This document shows, one piece after another, positions 34,165 through 42,708 of a stretch of DNA of 64,000 nucleotides (positions are counted from its first letter, which is position 1; each line of letters opens with the position of its first letter). Position numbers and translations under genes: made by a program. The notes below the pieces were generated by a model, which did no database searches, was not told where the DNA came from, and worked only from the letters and a program-made list of their open reading frames with translations. The stretch covers positions 1-64,000 of the forward strand of contig CACJUX010000004.1 in NCBI GenBank assembly GCA_902596655.1, in the 5' to 3' direction. Source of the stretch: an uncultured SAR116 cluster alpha proteobacterium. Lineage in GTDB: Bacteria > Pseudomonadota > Alphaproteobacteria > Puniceispirillales > Puniceispirillaceae.

Positions 34165-35664
34165 CTAACGCTGATTAAATGGCGTCAAATCGGCAATTAC
34201 TGATGCGAGGCGGGCTATGCCTTCTTCTATTTTTTCTGATGAAATAGCTGAATACGAAATTCTAAAATAATTAAGCGGTGGTTGCTTTGGATTGAAAAAA
34301 ACATCGCCAGGCTCAATCAAAACACCTCTGTCCAGAGCCTTTGCCGCGAGCTTGCGAGAGTCTAGCCATGTTGGTCCATTCACCCAAAAACTAGTTCCAC
34401 CAAAATGACTACCCGTCTGGCTGAACAAATTGTGCTTATCCATTGCTTCTTGCAAAATAGAACGACGTGAAGCCAAGTGCCGCCGAAGCCGTCGAATTTG
34501 TGCATCGTAATGGCCAAGTGCCATAAAATAAGCTAACGTGCGTTGTGCGTGTCCGGGCGGGTGCCGCAACATTAAATGCCGAAGTGCCCGCGCTTCAGCA
34601 ATAAGGCTCTCAGGGGCAACCAGATAGCCAAGCCGCAGTCCTGGAAAAACAGATTTAGACAGGCTACCTACATAAATCACTCGCCCTTCGTCATCCAGTG
34701 ACTTAAGTGCAGGGGTAGCAGATTCTAAAAAATTCATTTCAAATTCATAATCATCTTCAACGATCAACAAGTCATGCTGACTTGCCAGATCGAGCAGTTG
34801 ACGTCTTCTTGAGGCAGGCATGGTGCGCGTTGTTGGGCATTGGTGACTAGGAGTGATAAAAACCAGATCAGACCCTTTAAGGACAGCTTCATCAAGGACA
34901 AGACCACCGCCATCAACTGGCAGTTCAGAAATATTTGATGTCCGCTTACGCAAGATATCACGCAGGTCAGGATATGCTGGATTTTCAATTACAACATGTT
35001 TCCCAGAATCAACAATTAATTCGGCAACAAGATAAAGTGCGTTTTGTGCGCCAAGGGTCACGAGAATTTGTTCAGGGCGGGCCCTTATTCCACGGCGAGG
35101 TAAACTGCGTGAGCATATATAATTGACCAGCATGGGATCATCATTCATGCCAAAATCGCCAACCATATTTCCAAAGTTTCTCATCCCAAGGGCCTGGCGG
35201 GCGCAATCACGCCACTCCGACATCGGAAATAATTCATTGTCTACCTGCCCATAAATAAATGGGTAGGGATACTCACGCCAATTTAATGGCTTTTGTACGG
35301 GTTGGATATCAGCACAAGACTGAACCAACTTACTCTTCCAATCGATCACGCTATCGTTAGATCCAATTACACTGAGCTGGTTTGAGGCCAGCTGGGAAAG
35401 TTGTGAGACCGGTGCATCATAACTGACACTGTACCCTGAGCGTTCACGTGGCTGAAGATAACCTGTGTCAACAAGGGCCTGATAAGCCAAAATGACTGTA
35501 TTACGAGAAACTTTAAGTTGTTTAGCAAGAGCCCTACTTGACGGTAATTTATCACCGGGCAAGATAGCTCGAGCAAGGATAGCCTCCACGACAGACTGCC
35601 TTATCTGTGACTGAAGACTAATACCAGAAGTACTGTCCAATGTGATGACAATGTGATCTTGCAC
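34165..35664 (-). CDS. tauR: MocR/GntR-family regulator with aminotransferase-like domain (TauR-like)
   Basis: 499 residues: an N-terminal GntR winged helix (PSSRALAKQLKVSRNTVILAYQAL) plus a class-I aminotransferase-like PLP domain with the Schiff-base Lys in GSLSKSVFPGLRLGYL. MocR proteins bind PLP and an amino-group effector. TauR, the taurine-responsive member, lies beside tpa and tauABC in alphaproteobacteria, and the same arrangement is seen here (divergent from the aminotransferase, tauABC next). GabR-type control is an alternative. Two direct repeats in the promoter gap support DNA binding there. Confidence 0.85.
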   Translation of the reverse strand: MQDHIVITLDSTSGISLQSQIRQSVVEAILARAILPGDKLPSSRALAKQLKVSRNTVILAYQALVDTGYLQPRERSGYSVSYDAPVSQLSQLASNQLSVIGSNDSVIDWKSKLVQSCADIQPVQKPLNWREYPYPFIYGQVDNELFPMSEWRDCARQALGMRNFGNMVGDFGMNDDPMLVNYICSRSLPRRGIRARPEQILVTLGAQNALYLVAELIVDSGKHVVIENPAYPDLRDILRKRTSNISELPVDGGGLVLDEAVLKGSDLVFITPSHQCPTTRTMPASRRRQLLDLASQHDLLIVEDDYEFEMNFLESATPALKSLDDEGRVIYVGSLSKSVFPGLRLGYLVAPESLIAEARALRHLMLRHPPGHAQRTLAYFMALGHYDAQIRRLRRHLASRRSILQEAMDKHNLFSQTGSHFGGTSFWVNGPTWLDSRKLAAKALDRGVLIEPGDVFFNPKQPPLNYFRISYSAISSEKIEEGIARLASVIADLTPFNQR

Positions 35665-35717
35665 TGCCTTATCACCATCAACTGTCCCAACAATGTACTT
35701 GACTCAATTAAAACATA

Positions 35718-35752
35718 TTATCTGGTACTAATTAAAGCCTTATCTGGTTCTA
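35718..35752. promoter_or_regulatory. Direct-repeat operator for the MocR regulator
   Basis: TTATCTGGTACTA (35718-35730) and TTATCTGGTTCTA (35740-35752) are identical except for one base and are spaced 22 bases start to start, two helical turns. MocR regulators such as TauR recognise direct repeats with a CTGG core. The sites lie in the 228-base gap between tauR and the divergent aminotransferase gene. Confidence 0.7.
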
Positions 35753-35892
35753 TATGTTCAACGCACTCCCTAGTTAGCGTTTCTTGTGGCATCAACAGTC
35801 ATATTAACGTTCAGTTTGCAATCGTTTCCTGATCTTTGGCTATGACACCGTAAAGCCCACCAAATTTAATTGTAAAGGGAAGGATCCCAGAG

Positions 35893-37206
35893 ATGTCTTT
35901 TGATGTGAATTCACTCGAGGCCCACTGGATGCCGTTTACGGCAAACCGTGACTTCAAGAGCAACCCACGCATGGTTGTCAAATCTGAAGGCATGTATATG
36001 TGGGATTACAAGGGTGGGCAAATTATTGACGGTTCATCGGCCTTATTCTGTACGCCTGCTGGTCATGCGCGCCGCGAAATTGCCGAGGCTGTTTATAACC
36101 AGATGCTTAGCAATGACTACACGCCGCATTTTCAGCTTGGTCATCCAGGGTCATTCGAGCTTGCAGAACGTGTATGTAGATTACTTCCAGATGATTTCAA
36201 TCATATTTTCTTTACCAATTCTGGCTCCGAATCCGTGGACACTGCAATTAAGGTCATTCTTGCCTACCAACGTGCCCGTGGCCAGGCGCAGAGAAACCGT
36301 CTAGTTAGTCGTGAGCGAGCTTATCACGGAGTCAATATGGGCGGTGTTTCGCTGGCCGGCATGGTTAAGAATCGCGAGACATTCGGACTCACATTGCCGA
36401 ACATTTCGATGATACGCCACACTTGGACCGAGGAACAACGCTTTGCCAAGGGACAGCCGCTAACAGGCGCTGAAATGGCAATGGACCTTGAACGCATTGC
36501 AGAGAATCTCGGAGGCAATACCTTGGCCGCGGTCTTCATTGAGCCTGTTGCCGGATCAACCGGTACATTGGTACCGCCAGTCGGCTATCTCGAAAAAGTG
36601 CGGGAAATCTGTGACAAGCATGGATTGTTGCTGGTGTTTGACGAGGTAATTACCGGCTTTGGCCGAATGGGAACACCCTTCGCAACTTATAAATTCAATG
36701 TCAGGCCAGACATCATTACCATGGCGAAAGCACTGACCAATGGTGCCATACCGATGGGTGGCGTCGCCGTAACTGACGAAATCTACGCCACTATCAATGA
36801 TGCCTCACCAACCACTGCCATTGAGTTTTTCCATGGCTACACCTACTCAGCGCACCCATCTGCGTGTGCAGCTGGTATTGCAACTCAGAAACTCTATCAA
36901 GAAGAAGGTCTATTTGAACAAGCAGCCAGCATGGAATCCTATTTCCTTGATGCCATCTGGAGCCTTGAGGATCATCCGATGGTTGCTGACATCCGTGGTA
37001 TCGGTTTAATGGCTGGTGTCGAGGTACATCCCGGGGCGGCGCCCGGCGCGCGTGGCATGGAAATGCAAAAAGCGATGTTTTGGAACGGACTACACATTAA
37101 ATGGACTGGTGACAACGCCATCATCGCACCCGCGTTTATTGCCGAACGTAAGCATATCGATGAGATAGTCGATAAATTCCGCAAAACGCTTGATCAACTA
37201 CAGTAG
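35893..37206 (+). CDS. Class III omega-amino acid:pyruvate aminotransferase (taurine or beta-alanine)
   Basis: A 437-residue PLP enzyme of the beta-alanine/omega-amino-acid:pyruvate branch: N-terminal LEAHWMPFTANRDFK, FTNSGSESVDTAIK, the Asp pair partner in LLVFDEVITGFGR, and the PLP Lys in ITMAKALTNGAIP. It transfers an amino group from a terminal amine to pyruvate, giving alanine. Next to tauR and tauABC the substrate is probably taurine (yielding sulfoacetaldehyde); beta-alanine, hypotaurine or homotaurine are alternatives. The sequence looks closest to BauA-type enzymes, so I do not assign the symbol tpa. Confidence 0.85.
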   Translation: MSFDVNSLEAHWMPFTANRDFKSNPRMVVKSEGMYMWDYKGGQIIDGSSALFCTPAGHARREIAEAVYNQMLSNDYTPHFQLGHPGSFELAERVCRLLPDDFNHIFFTNSGSESVDTAIKVILAYQRARGQAQRNRLVSRERAYHGVNMGGVSLAGMVKNRETFGLTLPNISMIRHTWTEEQRFAKGQPLTGAEMAMDLERIAENLGGNTLAAVFIEPVAGSTGTLVPPVGYLEKVREICDKHGLLLVFDEVITGFGRMGTPFATYKFNVRPDIITMAKALTNGAIPMGGVAVTDEIYATINDASPTTAIEFFHGYTYSAHPSACAAGIATQKLYQEEGLFEQAASMESYFLDAIWSLEDHPMVADIRGIGLMAGVEVHPGAAPGARGMEMQKAMFWNGLHIKWTGDNAIIAPAFIAERKHIDEIVDKFRKTLDQLQ

Positions 37207-37223
37207 ACATCTGTCAGAATACG

Positions 37224-37246
37224 CAAGGGGGCTTTTGGCCCCCTTG
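37224..37246. terminator. Bidirectional-type terminator between aminotransferase and tauC
   Basis: A nine-base perfect stem CAAGGGGGC/GCCCCCTTG around TTTTG lies 17 bases after the aminotransferase stop and 49 bases beyond the convergent tauC stop. The flanking T runs are short, so it may act with modest strength in both directions. Confidence 0.65.
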
Positions 37247-37295
37247 TTGCATGAAATGTGTTTGACGACGGTGCCAGCACGCGCGCCAAAGACAC

Positions 37296-39227
37296 TTAGC
37301 CCTTTCCACGCCAAGGAATGATCTTCGCAATGGCCAACCGCATCACAAGATCAAAAATCAACCCCAGCAATCCCATGATCAGGATAGTTACCCAGATCAG
37401 CTCATAGTCTGACACGGTTCGCGCCACATTCTCAATGAAACCAATGCCCGTTGTTCCGGCAAGCATCTCCGCTGCAACCAACGTGCCCCAACAAACACCA
37501 ATAGCAATGCGAACCCCAGTGAGGATTTCTGGCATGGCATTTGGCAGAATGACATGGCGCAAGATCTGGCTATTAGTTGCTCCAAGTGAATGCGAAGCGC
37601 GAATCTTTGAGAGCTGCGTTCCCGAGGCACCGGTTCTGGCTGAAATCACCATGATCGCAAACGCCACCATGAACAGCAGAAATATCTTGCCATCATCTTG
37701 AATGCCAAAAATGGTCAGAATCAAAGGGGCCCAGGCCAACGGTGGTACAGGACGATAGAGTTCGATCATCGGATCGAAAAAGGATTTGAAGAAACGCGAT
37801 ACGCCCATATAGATGCCAAGGGGCACACCAACAAGAATTCCAAAACCCATCGCTACCAGAACCCGGAACAGCGAATCCCAGATATGGCCATCCAGCATCG
37901 GCACCGATCCTAGATTGACTTCACCCTGGGCGACTGCAAGCAGCTTGTCCTTGTAATTTGGCTTGAACTCGCCGCTGTAGCCATGTGTGCCGTAGCTGCC
38001 TGGCAGCATATCGACAAGACCGTCAGGAATCAAAAACGCAACAACATCGGCGATTGGCAACCATTTCCACCACAACAAGGTCGTCCCCTTGTAACCACCA
38101 CCGCTCTCCAGATCAGGATTTGCAAGTGTTGAGAATGTTGCAATTACATCTGTCGGTTTCGGCAACCAGCGCCCAGAACCCTGCTCGGTACATTGCGTGC
38201 GCGACTTCACCACACCATCACCCGGGAAAAAAAGGCTTTCGACAACGCTAAGACCACCTTTAGCAACAGCCAGTGACGCATACACCTCATTGACGGCAAA
38301 ATAGACACCATCCATCGACTCCGCTGGGAAAATTGTCCCATCGTCAATGCGTTTGAATATCCGGTCGACCGCCTTGACATGGGCTTTGCGAGTGCCCTCC
38401 TGGGGCTCATCAAGCTGCATCAGCGGATCGGGTGTCTTCAGCGCCTTCAAAATTACCTTGGTGTCTGCAATCAGCTGCTTTGCCTGCGGAGAGATGTTTC
38501 GCACTTTCAGAAAAGCTTTGGCAACTTCCTGAACATCCAGTGTCACGCTATCGAGAAGCACTCCCTTGCCGGTAACCGGCAACATTGGGATTTCGACTTC
38601 AGACGTTCCCCATTTTGGCTGTTCCAACGCCTCTTTCTGGGGTTGCAGCTCGCTATAATCTGCTCGCAAACGTTTAGCGACATCCCGCAAATCCATCTCA
38701 ACCGCCAGAAGCGCACTTCTGGCATCTTGATCCGAAAATTCAGGATTTGACAGCACAGTAAGCAAATCCTTGATCTGCGTCACAGCAAGAGACAGATTCG
38801 TCTGCTCCCGCGGTGTAAAGACCTCAGCCGGCATTGATACCGCCAGCTTGTCAAGCTGTGCCGAATTTCTGACAACTAGCGCTGTAGATTTTAGATAGCG
38901 TGAGTCAACTGGCAACGCCGCCGTGATGGGCGACATTGCTTCCTCAACCTTGGCAACCTGACATAATTCATTCGCCGCGAAGGGGAAGACCGCCCGGGCT
39001 ATACCCCAAGAGTAATAAAACCAGACCAGCATCAGCGCCGACACACCGCACAAAGCCCAGTACCAGCCGCCTTTGGTCCGCTCGGGATCACCAAACACTT
39101 CATCCTTGGCGCGCAGCTTTGTCTGCCTCATACCAACGAAGATCGAAAACACAAAAGTAGCAGCCAATGCTATAATGATGACAAGGGCAATGGATGCCCG
39201 ATTATCTGAAATCCAATCAAACACCAC
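37296..39227 (-). CDS. tauC: Taurine-type ABC permease with large extra N-terminal domain (TauC-like)
   Basis: 643 residues, about 2.3 times a normal TauC. The last ~200 residues are the standard permease with the coupling segment ASHSLGATNSQILRHVILPNAMPEILTG. Ahead of it are two membrane helices (about 14-31 and 54-70) and ~350 residues without membrane segments, rich in charged helices. These would lie in the periplasm and could form a docking or sensing domain. The start is a GTG overlapping the tauB end, with GAGGAGAT upstream. It is third in tauABC. The extra domain matches nothing I recognise. Confidence 0.88.
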   Translation of the reverse strand: MVFDWISDNRASIALVIIIALAATFVFSIFVGMRQTKLRAKDEVFGDPERTKGGWYWALCGVSALMLVWFYYSWGIARAVFPFAANELCQVAKVEEAMSPITAALPVDSRYLKSTALVVRNSAQLDKLAVSMPAEVFTPREQTNLSLAVTQIKDLLTVLSNPEFSDQDARSALLAVEMDLRDVAKRLRADYSELQPQKEALEQPKWGTSEVEIPMLPVTGKGVLLDSVTLDVQEVAKAFLKVRNISPQAKQLIADTKVILKALKTPDPLMQLDEPQEGTRKAHVKAVDRIFKRIDDGTIFPAESMDGVYFAVNEVYASLAVAKGGLSVVESLFFPGDGVVKSRTQCTEQGSGRWLPKPTDVIATFSTLANPDLESGGGYKGTTLLWWKWLPIADVVAFLIPDGLVDMLPGSYGTHGYSGEFKPNYKDKLLAVAQGEVNLGSVPMLDGHIWDSLFRVLVAMGFGILVGVPLGIYMGVSRFFKSFFDPMIELYRPVPPLAWAPLILTIFGIQDDGKIFLLFMVAFAIMVISARTGASGTQLSKIRASHSLGATNSQILRHVILPNAMPEILTGVRIAIGVCWGTLVAAEMLAGTTGIGFIENVARTVSDYELIWVTILIMGLLGLIFDLVMRLAIAKIIPWRGKG

Positions 39228-40014
39228 CCATGATCTCCTCTTCCATATCCCAAATCATGCTCAGGATCTCCTCACGGGTAGTGTTGAACTCTTTTTCCTG
39301 CTTTATTTCGCGCAACGAGCGCTTCAGCCCCATCTCGGCAAAGGACAAATTATATTCACGGTGGATGCGACCTGGTCGGGGCGCCATCACGAACAGCCTC
39401 TCCCCCAGAAGCAGAGCTTCTTCAACCGAGTGGGTAATTACAATGATTGTCTTGCCTGTCTTTTTCCACAGCTCAAGTATCAGTGACTGCATTTTCTCAC
39501 GGGTCAACGCATCAAGCGCACCAAGCGGCTCATCCATGAGGATCAAATCCGGATTATTCACAAGGCAACGGGCAAGCGCAACACGCTGCTGCATGCCGCC
39601 GGACAATTGATAGGTTGGCGTCTCACCAAAACCCTGAAGACCCACAGTGTCCAGCCAAAAATTGACTAGCTCTCTGGCCTCCATCTCACCCATACCCTTC
39701 ATGCGAAGTCCAAAATCAACATTCCTTGCAACCGTAAGCCACTCGAACAGCGCACCTTGCTGAAACACCATGCCGCGTTCGGCGCCTGGCGCCTGAATGT
39801 CTACACCGCCAAGTGACAAAGTGCCGCTGGTTGGCGTAATGAAGCCGGCAATCATGTTCAGCAGGGTGGTCTTGCCACACCCGGAAGGCCCAAGCACAGT
39901 CAGGATTTCACCTTCCTTCAGACTGAATTGTATGTCTTTAAGCGCTTCAACCTTTGACCCGGACATTGGGTTGACAAAGGTCATGCAAAGGTCTTTGCAA
40001 TAAAGATCGGACAT
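39217..40014 (-). CDS. tauB: Taurine-type ABC transporter ATPase (TauB-like)
   Basis: A 265-residue ATPase: Walker A GPSGCGKTTLLN, signature LSGGMQQRVALARCL, Walker B LILMDEPLGALDALT, switch His in VITHSVEEA. All motifs are consensus. It lies between the binding protein and the long permease, overlapping the permease start by 11 bases. The ribosome site GGGGAAAT precedes the ATG. Confidence 0.94.
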   Translation of the reverse strand: MSDLYCKDLCMTFVNPMSGSKVEALKDIQFSLKEGEILTVLGPSGCGKTTLLNMIAGFITPTSGTLSLGGVDIQAPGAERGMVFQQGALFEWLTVARNVDFGLRMKGMGEMEARELVNFWLDTVGLQGFGETPTYQLSGGMQQRVALARCLVNNPDLILMDEPLGALDALTREKMQSLILELWKKTGKTIIVITHSVEEALLLGERLFVMAPRPGRIHREYNLSFAEMGLKRSLREIKQEKEFNTTREEILSMIWDMEEEIMGGV

Positions 40015-40044
40015 ATTTCCCCATTTATATTCTTTTAGTTAGCA

Positions 40045-40071
40045 AACAAGGCCCGCATCGCGGGCCTTGTT
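40045..40071 (-). other. Intercistronic hairpin between tauA and tauB
   Basis: A perfect 12-base stem with a 3-base loop lies 26 bases past the tauA stop and 31 before the tauB start. No U run follows on the transcribed strand. It probably protects the tauA message or attenuates readthrough so that binding protein is made in excess. Confidence 0.6.
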
Positions 40072-40096
40072 GTGTGTTTTAGTATGGCGTTCTGAA

Positions 40097-41077
40097 TTAC
40101 TCTAGAAATTCGCCTGTAATCACCTTGGCAATCTTTTCATTAACGTTCCAAGCGCCGGGCTTCTTGAAAACCAGACCAAGTGACTCTGCTGCTGAAACGG
40201 CTATCCCATCTTTGCCGAAGTAACCACTCTGCTGTTCTGCGATGGTTGGGAAGATGAAACCTGCCATCTGATTCTTTGTTGTCTCAAAATCCATACCGGC
40301 ATCAGCCGATACTTTCTTAATCTGCAGGGTTTTGCCTTTCCAAGCTTGGTTTGCCTCTTCGGTCACTTGCAAAAATGTGCGCAGAAGATCTGGATTCTCT
40401 GTGGCGAATTTCTCAGTGACAGATACAACATCAAAAGAACCGATACCCGCATCTGTCTTTTCCTGAGATGACATGATTGGCGTTCCAACCTCGCCAGCGG
40501 CCTTTGCTGAAGCACCACCAAAGATGCAGGCCATCGCCACTGAACCATCGGCAAGAGATACGGCACCGTCAGCAGGTGCCTGATCAACAATTGTCATTGT
40601 TGACATGTCAACATCAAGCGCTGCCATCTGCTTTCTGAAAGAGAAGTCAGCCATTGTATTCAATGGAACAGCCACAGTTTGACCTTCCAGCTCAGAAGCA
40701 TTGGCAGACGTGATACCAAGGCTATCATTAACAAAGCAGTCATTTGCTTCATAGACAACGGCAATCGAAACCATTTTCAACGGTGCGCCCTGCTGGATCG
40801 CAGTCACAAAGGGCGCGAGACCCTGAGAATAGGCAATGTCAATGTCGCCAGCCAGCATAGCTTCAGTCATCTGAACGCCAGTTGAGAAATCAGTCCAGTT
40901 TACGTCGACACCCATGGCATCGTCATAAACCTTGTCAACTTTAGCAATTTGATTTGGGGTCGCCCATTCGAGGAAAAACGCTACATTAACGGAGTCCGCA
41001 GCGTGGGCTGCCGAGGCAATGCCACCAGCAATTACGATAGCAGATGCAACCATGTATTTTTTAAAAAATTTGTTCAT
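40097..41077 (-). CDS. tauA: Taurine-type periplasmic binding protein (TauA-like)
   Basis: A 326-residue exported protein with signal peptide MNKFFKKYMVASAIVIAGGI...AHA. The mature protein begins near DSVNVAFFLEWATPNQIAK, typical of TauA-type NMT1 family proteins. It includes the ligand-cleft segment GDIDIAYSQGLAPFVTAI. I chose ATG 41077, which has AGGGAG eight bases upstream, over an earlier frame start at 41104. Genetic linkage to tauR and the aminotransferase favours taurine or a related amino-sulfonate as ligand. Confidence 0.9.
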   Translation of the reverse strand: MNKFFKKYMVASAIVIAGGIASAAHAADSVNVAFFLEWATPNQIAKVDKVYDDAMGVDVNWTDFSTGVQMTEAMLAGDIDIAYSQGLAPFVTAIQQGAPLKMVSIAVVYEANDCFVNDSLGITSANASELEGQTVAVPLNTMADFSFRKQMAALDVDMSTMTIVDQAPADGAVSLADGSVAMACIFGGASAKAAGEVGTPIMSSQEKTDAGIGSFDVVSVTEKFATENPDLLRTFLQVTEEANQAWKGKTLQIKKVSADAGMDFETTKNQMAGFIFPTIAEQQSGYFGKDGIAVSAAESLGLVFKKPGAWNVNEKIAKVITGEFLE

Positions 41078-41391
41078 TAATAATCTCCCTGTGACACGTT
41101 TCACGCGTCTTTACGGTTTCAATATTCCAACCCAAATTACCCCTGATGAGGTCAGACCTCGTCAGGCGTCACGCTTGTTGGAAACATTTTTATCGTATCA
41201 TTCTGTATAAAAAAAGAAATACAAATCCCAAAAGCACTGAATTAAGAATAGTTTTAACCCAAACTTTGCCTGATTTTCTTACCCACTAAATCAATTTTTT
41301 CCACCCGAGTCGGTGTTTCTCAATATCTTGCTAATTCAGGGAAAGCTGCCTGTCGATCTTGCATTCACTCGAGATTGGAAATGATTTTGAC

Positions 41392-41407
41392 AATGATACG
41401 TATCATT
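41392..41407. promoter_or_regulatory. 16-base perfect palindrome, probable operator
   Basis: AATGATAC/GTATCATT is a perfect 16-base palindrome with a central CG, overlapping a TTGACA at 41387. It lies in the 447-base gap between divergent tauA and the flavin hydroxylase gene, 118 bases before the latter. The shape resembles LacI- or FadR/GntR-type operators. Nothing else gene-like is seen in 41078-41524. Confidence 0.55.
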
Positions 41408-41524
41408 CCTCGCCATAATCACCATATGATTGGAAGTGAGAAAGAATGTTAGGCATAATCTAAGTGCGGACTAGCCGTTCGAGAATCAACATCGCTAACC
41501 TACCAGCAAAGAGGCGGAGGTATA

Positions 41525-42661
41525 ATGGACAACGAAATCGCCATCAGCGGGACTGGTATAGCCGGGCTCGCTGCTGCCACGGCCGTCATCGCAGCAGACC
41601 ACAACTGTGTGCTCTTCGGGCCACCCGCACAGGTGATAAAGGGTGGGGTGCAACTTGCTCCAAATGGATGGGCCGCCCTATCAGTTTTGGGATTGGCGCA
41701 GGACGTGCTATCGGAGGCAACACGGCTGTATGAGATCACCGTCCGTAGCCTGACAAATGGCGCAACTTTAGCAAGGTTACCGCTAAAGGATGTCTACGCC
41801 AGTGTGGCAAAGGCAGATTTGGCAACTATCTTTAAGCAGAAGATTGAGAAGACTGACCGGTTTCGCCACCATTACACCACTGTAAAGCTGACGTGCCTAA
41901 AAAATGACAGCGTCACCATCATTGGCAAAGATGAACGCCTTTATCGTGTCGCCGGACTGGTCGCCGCCGATGGCGTTGCAGGCTTTGGTCGTGCATTTAT
42001 TTCCGGCCAGTCCGAGATAGCGATAAGGGCCTCGCTAGCAACAGACAAGGTAGCCTTGCGATCAACTATACACCGATCGGATCTACCAAACTTTTTCTCC
42101 CAGCCCGTCAGCAATCTCTGGCTTGGCGATGGCGTTCATATTGTCCATTATCCAATTGGCGATAGTTCGAACATTGTTGCCACCATGACCAAAAGACTGG
42201 CCCATAGCAAATGGCAAGAGCGGCTGTTCCGGCACAACACACCACTGCAATTTCTGGTTGATCCAGCGATCGAGTGGACATCAACGCCCCTGCCCCAATC
42301 AAGCAACAACATTTGCTGGCGGCGCGGCAACATGGTGCTTGCAGGTGATGCCGCCCATGTCATGCCTCCGCATCTGGCACAGGGGGCAGGTCAAAGCCTC
42401 CAGGATGCGGCGTGCCTGATGCAGTCACTCACGCAGCATACTGATGTCACTAGTGCCTTTGCTGCGTATGCCCGCCATCGATCCGGAGCAGTCGCAAAAA
42501 TTACCCAGAAAGCCGATATATCTGGGAAGATCATGGCCTTTTCTGGGCTTGCCGGAAAACTACGAAATGCCGCTATTGATCTGGGTGGCAATCATCTCAT
42601 GCAAGAATGGCTCGCAGAAGTGTGGGCCGCCGATCCCGGGCTCCGCAGTCAGGACACCTGA
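41525..42661 (+). CDS. FAD-dependent aromatic hydroxylase, group A (UbiH/salicylate-hydroxylase-like)
   Basis: 378 residues. It has the N-terminal FAD motif ISGTGIAGLAAATAV, the second FAD motif MVLAGDAAHVMPPHLAQGAGQSLQDA, and the arginine-bearing substrate region typical of NAD(P)H flavin monooxygenases. The motif DG at VAADGV (residue ~145) is present. Substrate unknown: 3-hydroxybenzoate/salicylate-type or ubiquinone-type hydroxylation are both possible. The gene is divergent from tauA and convergent with the dioxygenase gene (47-base gap). An ATG with GGAGG precedes it. Confidence 0.8.
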   Translation: MDNEIAISGTGIAGLAAATAVIAADHNCVLFGPPAQVIKGGVQLAPNGWAALSVLGLAQDVLSEATRLYEITVRSLTNGATLARLPLKDVYASVAKADLATIFKQKIEKTDRFRHHYTTVKLTCLKNDSVTIIGKDERLYRVAGLVAADGVAGFGRAFISGQSEIAIRASLATDKVALRSTIHRSDLPNFFSQPVSNLWLGDGVHIVHYPIGDSSNIVATMTKRLAHSKWQERLFRHNTPLQFLVDPAIEWTSTPLPQSSNNICWRRGNMVLAGDAAHVMPPHLAQGAGQSLQDAACLMQSLTQHTDVTSAFAAYARHRSGAVAKITQKADISGKIMAFSGLAGKLRNAAIDLGGNHLMQEWLAEVWAADPGLRSQDT

Positions 42662-42708
42662 CGCGCACGCTCCAGGGCGTGCTGGCTAAGCATTGATCAC
42701 TCAAAAAA

